NCBI GenBank assembly: GCA_046160305.1
Contig: JBJXGX010000305.1
Coordinates: 24,962-88,961, forward strand
Direction of reading: 5' to 3'
Source of the DNA: SHXR01 sp046160305
Lineage (GTDB): Bacteria; Pseudomonadota; Gammaproteobacteria; Burkholderiales; SG8-39
DNA length: 64,000 nucleotides
Under the pieces are notes generated by a model, which saw nothing but the letters and a program-made list of their open reading frames with translations, had not been told where the DNA came from and did not search any database. A program made the position numbers and the translations under genes. Of the stretch, positions 51,809-59,892 are shown piece by piece; within the stretch, counting starts at the first letter, position 1; every line of letters starts with the position of its first letter.

Positions 51809-53115
51809 TTGTCGAACATCAGGTTGGGCAGCCACAGAATGATCTGCGGGGATATACAGACCAGCACGATCATCAGGATATCGGCAACAACGAACGGCAC
51901 GCATCCCCAGAACGTGTCGATGACATCGATCTCCTTGTTCATCGTCGCCAAAATGAATACGTTCAACCCGAACGGCGGATGAATGAGCCCGAGCTGGATG
52001 ACCATCACCATCACCACGCCAAACCAGATCGGATCGTAGCCGAGACCGACCACGATCGGGAACAACACGGGCGTCGTGATGAAGAGGATCGCCATCGAAT
52101 CCATGACGCAGCCAAGCAGCACCAGCGCGACCAGGATGATCCCGAGCACGACCGGCGGTGCGAGATTGAGCGCGCCGAGATAACCGGTCACTTCCTTCTG
52201 GAGTCCCACCGCGTCCATGAAGAAGTGGAACATTGCGATGCCGATCAGGATGAGATAAATGATCGCAGACAGCTGTACCGACTCTCGTACCGCGATGACG
52301 AAGCCGGACCACGTGAATCGGCGCTGAATGAGGCCGACCACAAGCGTGCCTGCCGCGCCCACGCCTGCGGCCTCGGTCGGTGAGAAGACCCCTGCGTACA
52401 TGCCACCCATCATGAGAAGGAATACGAACGCGACACCGCCGCCGCTCTTCAACAGTGGGATGCGTTCCCGCCACGGCATCGGGGCACCAGCGGGTGGCGC
52501 GATCTCCGGGTGATATCGAAGCCACAGTTGGATCGCGAAGATGAAGAGGAAGGTGAGGATGACGCCGGGGACGATGCCGCCTGCCATCATTCGCCCGATC
52601 GAGGACTCGGTCATCATCGCGTAGATGACCATTGCGATCGACGGTGGAATGAGAATGTCGAGGGTGCTCGCAGCGGCGATGGACGCTGCAGCAAGACGCG
52701 GACTGTAGCCGTGCTTCAGCATCTCCGGGATCGTAATGCCGCCCATCGTCGAGAGCGTGGCGAGATTGCTGCCGGAGATCGCACCGAACCCGGCGCATGA
52801 CAGTACCGAGCCCATGGCGAGGCCGCCACGATAATGCCCCATGAAGGCGTTGGCGGCCCGCACGAGATCGGTTGCAAGGCCGCATTGCACCGCCAATGCA
52901 CCCATAAGCACGAACAGCGGGAGCACTGAAAGATTGTAATTGTTGAGCACTTCGAACGGCGCGGTGCCGACGACGTAGAGGAACGTATTCCAGCCCTTCA
53001 TGTACCCGGCGCCGACTGCGCCAACGATGCCAAGCGCGAAGGCGAGTGGCATTCGCAGCGCCGCGAGAAGGATGACGGCGGCGAACCCGATCGCGCTAAG
53101 CGCAAGAGCGCTCAT
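51805..53115 (-). CDS. TRAP transporter large permease subunit (DctM)
   Basis: 436 residues with about twelve helices, the normal DctM size. Conserved segments: GLAMGSVLSCAGFGAISGSN, TLDILIPPSIAMVIYAMMTE, FSPTEAAGVGAAGTLVVGL and GCVMDSMAILFITTPVLFPI. It forms the Na+-coupled channel with the small subunit encoded downstream. It starts 19 bp after the receptor stop. Confidence 0.93.
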   Translation of the reverse strand: MSALALSAIGFAAVILLAALRMPLAFALGIVGAVGAGYMKGWNTFLYVVGTAPFEVLNNYNLSVLPLFVLMGALAVQCGLATDLVRAANAFMGHYRGGLAMGSVLSCAGFGAISGSNLATLSTMGGITIPEMLKHGYSPRLAAASIAAASTLDILIPPSIAMVIYAMMTESSIGRMMAGGIVPGVILTFLFIFAIQLWLRYHPEIAPPAGAPMPWRERIPLLKSGGGVAFVFLLMMGGMYAGVFSPTEAAGVGAAGTLVVGLIQRRFTWSGFVIAVRESVQLSAIIYLILIGIAMFHFFMDAVGLQKEVTGYLGALNLAPPVVLGIILVALVLLGCVMDSMAILFITTPVLFPIVVGLGYDPIWFGVVMVMVIQLGLIHPPFGLNVFILATMNKEIDVIDTFWGCVPFVVADILMIVLVCISPQIILWLPNLMFDK

Positions 53116-53134
53116 GCTTTGCCACTCGCGATCG

Positions 53135-54175
53135 CTACTTGGCCCGCTCCTCTTCGGCGACGGTCTTCAGGATCGCGTCGAACACTTTGCGTGCCGGTAG
53201 CCCCTTTTTCTCCAGATCAGCGACACGCGTATCGGTCACATGGCGAAACCTTTTTTTTAGGGCTTCACGCGTCTCCGGCGTCGTATCGATGAGCGAATGG
53301 TTGTTCTTCCTCGCTTCCGCGATGGCGATAGCGTCGATCTTGGTCCACATCGAGGACCAGCGCACCGCGGTATCCTCCGTCGTGTGGTCATCGATCACCT
53401 TCTTCGCCTCGGCGGGCAGGCTGTCGTACTTCTTCTGATTGATAACCAGATACACCGGGGTCATCACCGGATCCCAGTGAAGGTGGTGGCTGGAAATCTC
53501 CATCGTCTTGAACGCGATCAGGCTCTGCCAGGAGCCCGAGATGAAATCGACGACACCTTTCTGCAGGTTCTCGTATTGCGCGGTCAAGGGAAGCGCCACA
53601 ACGCTGCCGCCGACCTCGCGGACGATGGCTTGCAGGCCGGGATTGGTCGTCATGACGCGCATGCCTTTCAGGTCATCGATCGACTTGATCGGCTTCCTGC
53701 CGTGCAACTGTTCGCCACTTGCGAGCGTGACCAGGACCAGGCGGTTCGGCCGGAACTCGGCGGCAAGCTCGGGTTGATTGCGCGCAAGTTTGGTGACCGC
53801 GCGCGAACCCTTGACGTGATCGTTAATGAGAAACGGTTCGCCCATGAGCACGTTGAGCGGGAAGCGGCCTCCTTCGAACTGCTGGCCACCGAACGCCATA
53901 TCGATGACGCCTTCGGCGACCATCTCGGAGTATTTGCTCGGTACCGAATAGGCAGAGCCGGTGCCGTACATCGTGACTTCGACCTTGCCGGTCGCTTCGA
54001 GGGCATCCCGCAGGGGCACAACGGTCAATGTGAGCACCGGATTGGCGAGGGTGCCGAAGTGGGCAAACGAGATCTTGGTTTTCTCTTGGGCGAACGCCGA
54101 ATGCGTAACCAGAACGGCACCCGCGACCATGAATGCATTCACCCCTGTCGACCAGGACTTCCGGAATTGCTTCAA
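53135..54175 (-). CDS. TRAP transporter solute receptor (DctP)
   Basis: 346 residues, signal peptide to about residue 29 (VLVTHSAFAQE). TKISFAHFGTLANPVLT, VTMYGTGSAYSVPSKYSEMV, DDLKGMRVM and the FQ-type loop FISGSWQSLIAFKTMEIS are DctP landmarks. First gene of a six-gene operon ending with the amidase at 47659; its own promoter should lie in the 180-bp gap shared with the divergent monooxygenase gene. Confidence 0.92.
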   Translation of the reverse strand: MKQFRKSWSTGVNAFMVAGAVLVTHSAFAQEKTKISFAHFGTLANPVLTLTVVPLRDALEATGKVEVTMYGTGSAYSVPSKYSEMVAEGVIDMAFGGQQFEGGRFPLNVLMGEPFLINDHVKGSRAVTKLARNQPELAAEFRPNRLVLVTLASGEQLHGRKPIKSIDDLKGMRVMTTNPGLQAIVREVGGSVVALPLTAQYENLQKGVVDFISGSWQSLIAFKTMEISSHHLHWDPVMTPVYLVINQKKYDSLPAEAKKVIDDHTTEDTAVRWSSMWTKIDAIAIAEARKNNHSLIDTTPETREALKKRFRHVTDTRVADLEKKGLPARKVFDAILKTVAEEERAK

Positions 54176-54355
54176 GATGTCTCCTTTGGTTCGGCTTGCG
54201 CGCGTATTGATCTTGACAACGCTCGATAGAGAGCATCACCTTTCACCGCTATTTCAGAATCATACCTCGATCAATTTGCAACCGACTCGACGACCGCAGC
54301 GACTCGTCGAGGCTGTCCCGATCGTTTGAGTCGTCCATGCGAGTTTGAGCCATCC

Positions 54356-55390
54356 ATGCAAATCGGCGTTTTCGATCATCTCGACAAGAACGACCTGCCG
54401 CTCTCCAAATACTACGAAGCGCGATTGCAGATCATCGAGCGCTACGATCGCGCAGGCTTACATTCCTATCACTGCGCGGAGCATCACCTGACACCGATAG
54501 GGATGGCGCCATCGCCTTCCGTATTCTTGGCGGCAGTCGCACAACGGACCCGTGCGCTGAGATTTGGTCCGATGATTTTCACAACACCGATCTACCATCC
54601 GCTGCGGTTGATGGAAGAGATCTGCATGCTCGATCAAATGAGCGGCGGGCGACTGGAGATTGGTTTTGGTCGTGGAGCGTCCGCCGCGGAGCTGCGCTAT
54701 TTCGGCGCCGATCCGAAGCAGGCGCAGCATGACCACGACCGCAATCTGGCCTTCGTCCTTGATGCGCTTTCCTCCGGGAGCGTGACGATCGAAACCGACT
54801 ACGGCACGCGGTCGATGCCGTTGCAGATCGAGCCCATGCAAAGGCCGCATCCACCACTTTGGTATGGCGTGCATTCGGTCGAAAGCGCCGAACGCGCGGC
54901 CCGCAAGGGGCTCAACCTGGTGAGCCTCGATACGCCGGCGGAAACGCGCCAGTACGTCGATCGCTATCGGGCGATCGAGAACGAAGTGCGTCGCAGTCAC
55001 GTCGCAATATCCAAGATCGGACTTAGCAATTTCGTAGTCGTGGGGCAAGATGACGGCGTAGCCATGGCGATTGCGCGCCGTGCTTATGCGCGTTGGCACC
55101 AAAGCTTCTACTACGCCTCGCGCCTGCATGGCTACGAGATTGCATTGATGCGGCCGGCGGAGTTCGATGAAATGCTGCGCTTGGGCAAGGCGATCGCCGG
55201 GTCGCCGGACACGATCAGTCGCGTGCTCTCCGAAAGGCTCGCTGAATCCGGTGCGAACTTCTTCGTTGGCCAGTTCGCATTCGGTGATTTGTCGTTGGCG
55301 GAGACGCTCGAATCGGTCGATCTCTTCGCGCGTCATGTCATGCCCGTGCTCTCGGCAATCGATCCTTCGAACGAGGCTCGGATCGCATGA
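54356..55390 (+). CDS. LLM-class flavin-dependent oxidoreductase
   Basis: 344 residues from the ATG at 54356 (MQIGVFDHLD), chosen because conserved sequence starts there. A luciferase-like TIM barrel is indicated by YHCAEHHLTP, LRFGPMIFTTPIYHPLRLME, QMSGGRLEIGFGRGASAAEL and the late SPDTISRVL. The alkanal/nitrilotriacetate-type monooxygenases use FMNH2 supplied by a reductase; none is adjacent. It leads the + strand set with the amidohydrolase, amidase and NAD-binding protein. Confidence 0.88.
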   Translation: MQIGVFDHLDKNDLPLSKYYEARLQIIERYDRAGLHSYHCAEHHLTPIGMAPSPSVFLAAVAQRTRALRFGPMIFTTPIYHPLRLMEEICMLDQMSGGRLEIGFGRGASAAELRYFGADPKQAQHDHDRNLAFVLDALSSGSVTIETDYGTRSMPLQIEPMQRPHPPLWYGVHSVESAERAARKGLNLVSLDTPAETRQYVDRYRAIENEVRRSHVAISKIGLSNFVVVGQDDGVAMAIARRAYARWHQSFYYASRLHGYEIALMRPAEFDEMLRLGKAIAGSPDTISRVLSERLAESGANFFVGQFAFGDLSLAETLESVDLFARHVMPVLSAIDPSNEARIA

Positions 55391-55514
55391 GTTTCCGCTG
55401 CTGCAACATCCGGTGTCCAAGGGAGCTGCCGCGTTTCAGTTACAGTTGATGCGGACACTCCCTCGGACGAGGGGATTGGCCGTTCGCCACGATAGCAGGA
55501 TTAGGAACGCAATC

Positions 55515-56750
55515 ATGGATCTCATTATTCGCAACGCCCGTATCGCGGGCGCCACTGACAATGCCCCCGTGGATATCGGCGTCGATCGCGGCAAGATCGT
55601 CGCGATTCAACCGAAGCTGGCTGCCACAGGGCGTGAAATTGACGCGGCCGGCAGGCTGGTGTCGCCAGGATTCGTGGAGACTCACATTCACCTCGACAAA
55701 TCGCGCATCGTCGATCGATGCAGCGCTCGCGAAGGAACGCTCGAGGAGGCGATCGGTGAAGTGGCCAGGGCCAAGAAGGCTTTCACGCCCGAGGATGTCT
55801 ACACCCGCGCCAGGCAGACATTGGAGCGGGCGATTCTGCATGGCACGACGCACATGCGCACGCATCTTGAAGTCGATCCGGGCATTGGCCTTCGCAGCCT
55901 TGAAGGGGTGCTACCGCTCATCAAGGAATACGCATGGGCGATCGATCTGGAGATCTGCGTATTCCCGCAGGAGGGTGTGCACAACAATCCGGGCACTGCC
56001 GAGCTGATGCTTGAAGCGTTGAAACGCGGGTGCAAGGTCGTGGGCGCCGCCCCCTATACGGACTCCGATCCGCCTGGGCAGATCGATACGGTCTACAAGA
56101 TGGCGCGCGAATTCGATGTCGATATCGACATGCATCTGGATTTCGGTCCGACTCCCGAGGGTATGGATCTTGATCACGTGTGTCGCCGTGCCGATGAATA
56201 CAAGTACGGCGGGCGCGTTGCGATCGGTCATGTGACGAAGGCGGCGAGCCTCACACATGCCGAGCTCGAAAAGGCGGCGAAGCGGTTGGCTGGATCGGGG
56301 GTCGCACTGACCGTGCTGCCGGCTACCGATCTCTACTTGATGGGCCGCCACCACACGCACGATCACAACATCCCGCGCTGTGTCGTCCCGGCGCATAAGC
56401 TTCTGGCCCATGGCGTAAATTGCTCGCTCTCATCGAACAACATCTTGAATCCCTTCACGCCGTTTGGGGACTGCTCGCTGCTTCGCATGGCGAATCTGTA
56501 CGCGAACATTACGCAGGTGGGCAAGCGTGCGGACATGATCGAGTGCCTGCGCATGGTGACTGAACGTTCGGCGCAACTTTGCAGACTGAACGATTACGGC
56601 GTGCGCTTAGGGGCTAATGCCGACTTCGTCGTGCTCGATTGCACGGACGCGGCGTCCGCGGTCGCCGAGGTCGCGCAGCCGATCTACGGATTCAAGCGCG
56701 GGCGTCAAACATTCACGCGTCAACCGGCAGTGCTTCATGCGCCGCAGTAG
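55515..56750 (+). CDS. Amidohydrolase family protein, cytosine deaminase/AtzC-like
   Basis: 411 residues from the ATG at 55515, after TTAGGAA. The composite start MDLIIRNARIAG is followed by VETHIHLDKSR (HxH metal site with the CodA-type LDK), MHLDFG, and IGHVTKAAS (His). At the position where cytosine deaminases have the catalytic/metal Asp (TDN or DDV), this protein has SNNILNPFTPFGD: Asp is replaced by Asn. That may be a subfamily trait or a loss of function. Otherwise it would deaminate or hydrolyse a ring amide. The gene is 124 bp after the LLM gene. Confidence 0.85.
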   Translation: MDLIIRNARIAGATDNAPVDIGVDRGKIVAIQPKLAATGREIDAAGRLVSPGFVETHIHLDKSRIVDRCSAREGTLEEAIGEVARAKKAFTPEDVYTRARQTLERAILHGTTHMRTHLEVDPGIGLRSLEGVLPLIKEYAWAIDLEICVFPQEGVHNNPGTAELMLEALKRGCKVVGAAPYTDSDPPGQIDTVYKMAREFDVDIDMHLDFGPTPEGMDLDHVCRRADEYKYGGRVAIGHVTKAASLTHAELEKAAKRLAGSGVALTVLPATDLYLMGRHHTHDHNIPRCVVPAHKLLAHGVNCSLSSNNILNPFTPFGDCSLLRMANLYANITQVGKRADMIECLRMVTERSAQLCRLNDYGVRLGANADFVVLDCTDAASAVAEVAQPIYGFKRGRQTFTRQPAVLHAPQ

Positions 56751-56759
56751 GACGGATCG

Positions 56760-57959
56760 ATGGTGACCGGTTGGACCATCCCCAACGACCCGTTAGGGGC
56801 GTTCTGCAGGGAGAATCACACCGCGTTGGCGCCCACGGCGTCCGGACCGCTCGATGGACTCACGTTTGCAACGAAGGATGTGATGGCGATCGAGGGGCAT
56901 CGCACCGCGTTCGGCCAGCCCACCTGGTATCGCACGCACGAGGCGGCCACGCGATCGGCGGAAGTCATCCGGCAATGCCTCGCGGCCGGCGCGCGCATGC
57001 TGGGTGTGACGCTCACTGATGAGCTGTCGTACAGTTTGTCGGGGGAGAACGCGCACTATGGCACGCCCGTCAATCCGAATGCGTCAGGTCGCATCGCCGG
57101 TGGTTCGTCGAGCGGATCCGCCGCGGCGGTCGCAGGTGGCTATGTGGATTTCTCGCTGGGCACCGACTGCGGCGGATCGGTGCGCCTGCCGGCCAGCTAT
57201 TGCGGCATTCTCGCGATGCGCCCCACGCATGGGCGCGTATCAGCGGAGGGCGTTTTGCCTTTCGCACCGGCGTTCGATTCGGTCGGATGGTTTGCTAAGG
57301 ACGCCGATACCTTGCTTCGTGTCGGGCGCGTCCTGCTCGATGATCAGAACACCCCACCGCCGCCCAAACGGCTGCTGATCGCACGGGATGCGTTTGCCGT
57401 TGTCGACCCACGCATTGCGCGCGCGCTCGAGGAGGCCGTCCGCGTGCTCAAGGGGCACTTCGAAGTCGTCGAGGAGGTGACCGTCAGCCCGAATGGTTTC
57501 GAGAATTGGAAGGAGTGCTTTCGCATCATCCAGGCGGCGCAGATCTGGAAAAACATGGGCGAGTGGGTGTCGCAGAACAGTCCTGAATTCGGGCCCGGCA
57601 TTCGGGAACGTTTCGAGATTGCCGCGAACGTGACGCGCGCGGAAGTCCTTCGTGAGGAAGCGCGTCGCAAGCACCTTGTCGCGCGGTTGAAGATGCTGAT
57701 TCGCCGGGGCGATGTGTTGTGTCTGCCAACGTCTCCACGCATCGCGCCGCTGCTCAATACGCCAACCGACAGCCTGGAGGTGACCTACCGTTATCAGGCG
57801 ATGGCGTTGCTCTCGATCGCGGGCCATGGTGGTTTGCCGCAGATCAACTTGCCGCTGGCGAGCCTCGACGAGTGCCCGCTCGGACTCTCGATCATCGGGC
57901 AGCGAAGCGCGGATATGCAGCTCATGCGATTGACGCAGACCATCATGGCGAAAGAATAG
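56760..57959 (+). CDS. Amidase signature family protein
   Basis: 399 residues, 9 bp after the amidohydrolase stop. Triad: Lys39 (FATKDVMAI), cis-Ser in IAGGSSSGSAA (about 116) and nucleophile Ser140 (GTDCGGSVRLPASYCG). Short relative to GatA (about 480), which makes it a free-standing amidase. It probably cleaves the linear amide produced by the preceding enzyme. Confidence 0.9.
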   Translation: MVTGWTIPNDPLGAFCRENHTALAPTASGPLDGLTFATKDVMAIEGHRTAFGQPTWYRTHEAATRSAEVIRQCLAAGARMLGVTLTDELSYSLSGENAHYGTPVNPNASGRIAGGSSSGSAAAVAGGYVDFSLGTDCGGSVRLPASYCGILAMRPTHGRVSAEGVLPFAPAFDSVGWFAKDADTLLRVGRVLLDDQNTPPPPKRLLIARDAFAVVDPRIARALEEAVRVLKGHFEVVEEVTVSPNGFENWKECFRIIQAAQIWKNMGEWVSQNSPEFGPGIRERFEIAANVTRAEVLREEARRKHLVARLKMLIRRGDVLCLPTSPRIAPLLNTPTDSLEVTYRYQAMALLSIAGHGGLPQINLPLASLDECPLGLSIIGQRSADMQLMRLTQTIMAKE

Positions 57960-57962
57960 AGA

Positions 57963-58592
57963 ATGAAAATCGCCGTGATCGGTGCGTCGATGGGAATCGG
58001 GTTCGAGGTCGTGAAGCTCGCGTTGTTGCATCACCATACCGTGACGGCGTTCGCACGCCACCGCGGGCAGTTGACATTGGAGACGCCATCCCTCGAGGTA
58101 ATCGAGGGCGATGCGATGGATCGCCACGCGCTCCAGCGCACGATCGACAGCAAGGATGTCGTGTGCTGCTGCATCGGCATGCCCCCGGCGCGCAAACGGG
58201 TCTATATGCTTTCCGCCAGCACGAAGAACATCATCGACGCCATGCGCAAATCGGATGTGCGCCGGTTGATCTGCGTAACGGGCATTGGCGCGGGCGATAG
58301 CGCCGGACATGGTGGTTTCTTCTACGATCGCATCGTGATGCCGGTTTTTCTGCGGCGCATCTACGACGACAAGAACCGGCAAGAGGAGCTCGTGCGCGGC
58401 AGCAACATCGACTGGACGATCGTGCGACCGGGATTCCTCACGAATGGGCGGATGGCGGTGCGCTACCGCGCCCTCACCGACCTTACCGGCGTGACTGCGC
58501 AAAAAATCGCGCGCGCCGATGTGGCGCATTTCATGGTCGGCCAGGTCGAATCGCCGACCTATCGACGGCAGACCGTGTTGTTGACTAACTGA
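57963..58592 (+). CDS. NAD(P)-binding Rossmann protein (atypical SDR, NmrA-like)
   Basis: 209 residues beginning 3 bp after the amidase stop. The N-terminus MKIAVIGASMGIGFEVVKLA has the atypical SDR glycine motif GASxGIG. VIEGDAMD and VVCCCIGMPP mark the cofactor loops, ICVTGIGAGDS replaces the Tyr motif region, and DWTIVRPGFLTNG is characteristic of NmrA/BVR-B-like proteins. It may be a reductase or a redox sensor. Last gene of the operon; a hairpin follows immediately. Confidence 0.85.
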   Translation: MKIAVIGASMGIGFEVVKLALLHHHTVTAFARHRGQLTLETPSLEVIEGDAMDRHALQRTIDSKDVVCCCIGMPPARKRVYMLSASTKNIIDAMRKSDVRRLICVTGIGAGDSAGHGGFFYDRIVMPVFLRRIYDDKNRQEELVRGSNIDWTIVRPGFLTNGRMAVRYRALTDLTGVTAQKIARADVAHFMVGQVESPTYRRQTVLLTN

Positions 58593-58608
58593 AAGAGGGG
58601 TCTTTCAG
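58589..58608. terminator. Hairpin at the end of the NAD-binding protein gene
   Basis: CTGAAAGA and TCTTTCAG (8 bp perfect) enclose GGGG. It overlaps the stop codon at 58590-58592. The arms are AT-rich and no T-tract follows, so it is a candidate terminator of the 54.4-58.6 kb operon. Confidence 0.5.
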
Positions 58609-58652
58609 GGTTCGTTCGGGCCCAGCTCGCCGAAGGGTAACGCTGAAACCTC

Positions 58653-58785
58653 CGTTCGCCCTGAGCTTGTCGAAGGGAAACGCTGAAACCTCCGTTCGCC
58701 CTGAGCTTGTCGAAGGGTATCGCAGGCATGCTGAATCTCCCCGCGTCTTTCCGCGTTCACCCTTCGACGAGCTCAGGGCGAACGG
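58653..58785. repeat. Cluster of dispersed TTCGCCCTGAGC repeats forming an inverted pair
   Basis: Two direct copies of CGTTCGCCCTGAGCTTGTCG plus AAGGG (58653-58677, 58693-58717) are separated by a repeated CGCTGAAACCTC spacer. One inverted copy (CCTTCGACGAGCTCAGGGCG, within 58760-58785) completes a large hairpin. A decayed copy lies just upstream (58611-58637). The same family appears at 63915 onward. This core is a widespread dispersed bacterial repeat. Confidence 0.85.
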
Positions 58786-58808
58786 GTTCAGGGTGGCCCT
58801 TCAACGAC

Positions 58809-59732
58809 TCACGCGAGATGCTTCTTGAAATGCGCGATCGTCCGTTCCCATGACAGCTTGGCGGCCGCCTCGTTGTACCGCGGCGTCGAGTTGTTGTGGA
58901 AACCGTGCTGCGTGCCGGGGTAGGTGTGGATTTCGCACGGCACGTTGCTTGCCTTCAGAGCGGCCTCGAATGCCGGGTAGGTCGCGTTGATCCGCTCGTC
59001 GTTCTCGGCCAGATGGCAGACGAGCGGTGCCTTGATCTTCGATACGCTCGCCGTGTCGGCGGCAACACCATAGTACGGTGCACCGGCGTGCATGTCGGGA
59101 CCGAGTGCCGCCGCCAGGAAGTTCACGACACCGCCTCCGTAACAGAAGCCGGTGACGCCGAGCTTACCGGTCGAGAGTTTGTGCGCCTTCAGGAAGCGCG
59201 CGCTGTTCAAGAGATCGGTGCGCAGTTTGCCTTGGTCGAGGTTGCCTTGCAGGGTGCGGCCGTCGTCATCGTTGCCGGGATAGCCGCCGACCGGCGCGAG
59301 CCCGTCCGGCGCCAGGGCGAGAAAGCCGTCCACGGCGGCGCGGCGTGCGACATCTTCGATGTACGGGTTGAGTCCACGGTTTTCATGAACGACGAGCACG
59401 ACCGGGAAGGGTCCTTGACCGGCCGGCTGGACAAGGTAGCCGCGCATGGTGCCCGAATTGCCGCCGGGCGATGGGTAGCTCACGTAGGTCGCCTTGATCC
59501 GCTGGTCGGTGAATGAGATCGTTTGCGCTTGGGCGTAGCGCGGCAGCAGGGCTTGTGCCATGGCAAGACCGGTGCCGCCCGCCACCGCGATCGCGCCGGC
59601 CCGTTTCAGGAACTCCCGGCGATCGATGCGTCCATGGCAATATTCGTCGTAGAGATCGAATACCCGCTGGTCGATCTCCAACTGCGTAATGCCCTGTGCG
59701 GTGGGACGCTCTTGTAGAGATTGATCGCTCAT
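58809..59732 (-). CDS. Dienelactone hydrolase family protein with Tat signal
   Basis: The ATG at 59730-59732 follows GAGGAG and gives 307 residues. The N-terminus holds DRREFLKRAG (a Tat-type twin-arginine motif) after an unusual ~40-residue leader (ITQLEIDQRVFDLYDEYCHG), then a hydrophobic stretch to YAQAQ. The hydrolase has VVLVVHENRGLNPY, nucleophile Cys in GFCYGGGV, Asp in LAENDERI and His in TQHGFHN, the Cys-Asp-His triad of dienelactone hydrolases. Exported enzymes of this subgroup often degrade or modify lactones; the leader is typical of YghX-like members. Confidence 0.88.
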   Translation of the reverse strand: MSDQSLQERPTAQGITQLEIDQRVFDLYDEYCHGRIDRREFLKRAGAIAVAGGTGLAMAQALLPRYAQAQTISFTDQRIKATYVSYPSPGGNSGTMRGYLVQPAGQGPFPVVLVVHENRGLNPYIEDVARRAAVDGFLALAPDGLAPVGGYPGNDDDGRTLQGNLDQGKLRTDLLNSARFLKAHKLSTGKLGVTGFCYGGGVVNFLAAALGPDMHAGAPYYGVAADTASVSKIKAPLVCHLAENDERINATYPAFEAALKASNVPCEIHTYPGTQHGFHNNSTPRYNEAAAKLSWERTIAHFKKHLA

Positions 59733-59828
59733 CGTCGGGCTCCTCAATGTGGTTATGGACCGCTGTTACGCGGAAATATAAACGTTATCCGGCGGGCAGG
59801 CGACTACGATAAAAGAACGCGTCGTCGT

Positions 59829-59845
59829 GGGAATTAAATTCTCCC
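59829..59845. promoter_or_regulatory. Palindrome in the divergent DLH/MBL promoter region
   Basis: GAATT-A-AATTC, flanked by GG and TCCC, lies in the 160-bp gap between two divergent genes, 47 bp before the MBL-fold start. A TACGAT hexamer at 59804-59809 could be a -10 box on the plus strand. Regulatory role inferred. Confidence 0.3.
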
Positions 59846-59892
59846 GGCTGTGTTAACGTACGTGCCGGATCCCACTATGAGGAGGACGCCCT

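Noticed and set aside
58653..58785. CRISPR-like array, because short repeats recur with similar spacing
   Set aside because: Only two direct units with identical spacers plus an inverted copy; this is a dispersed hairpin repeat and no cas genes are present.
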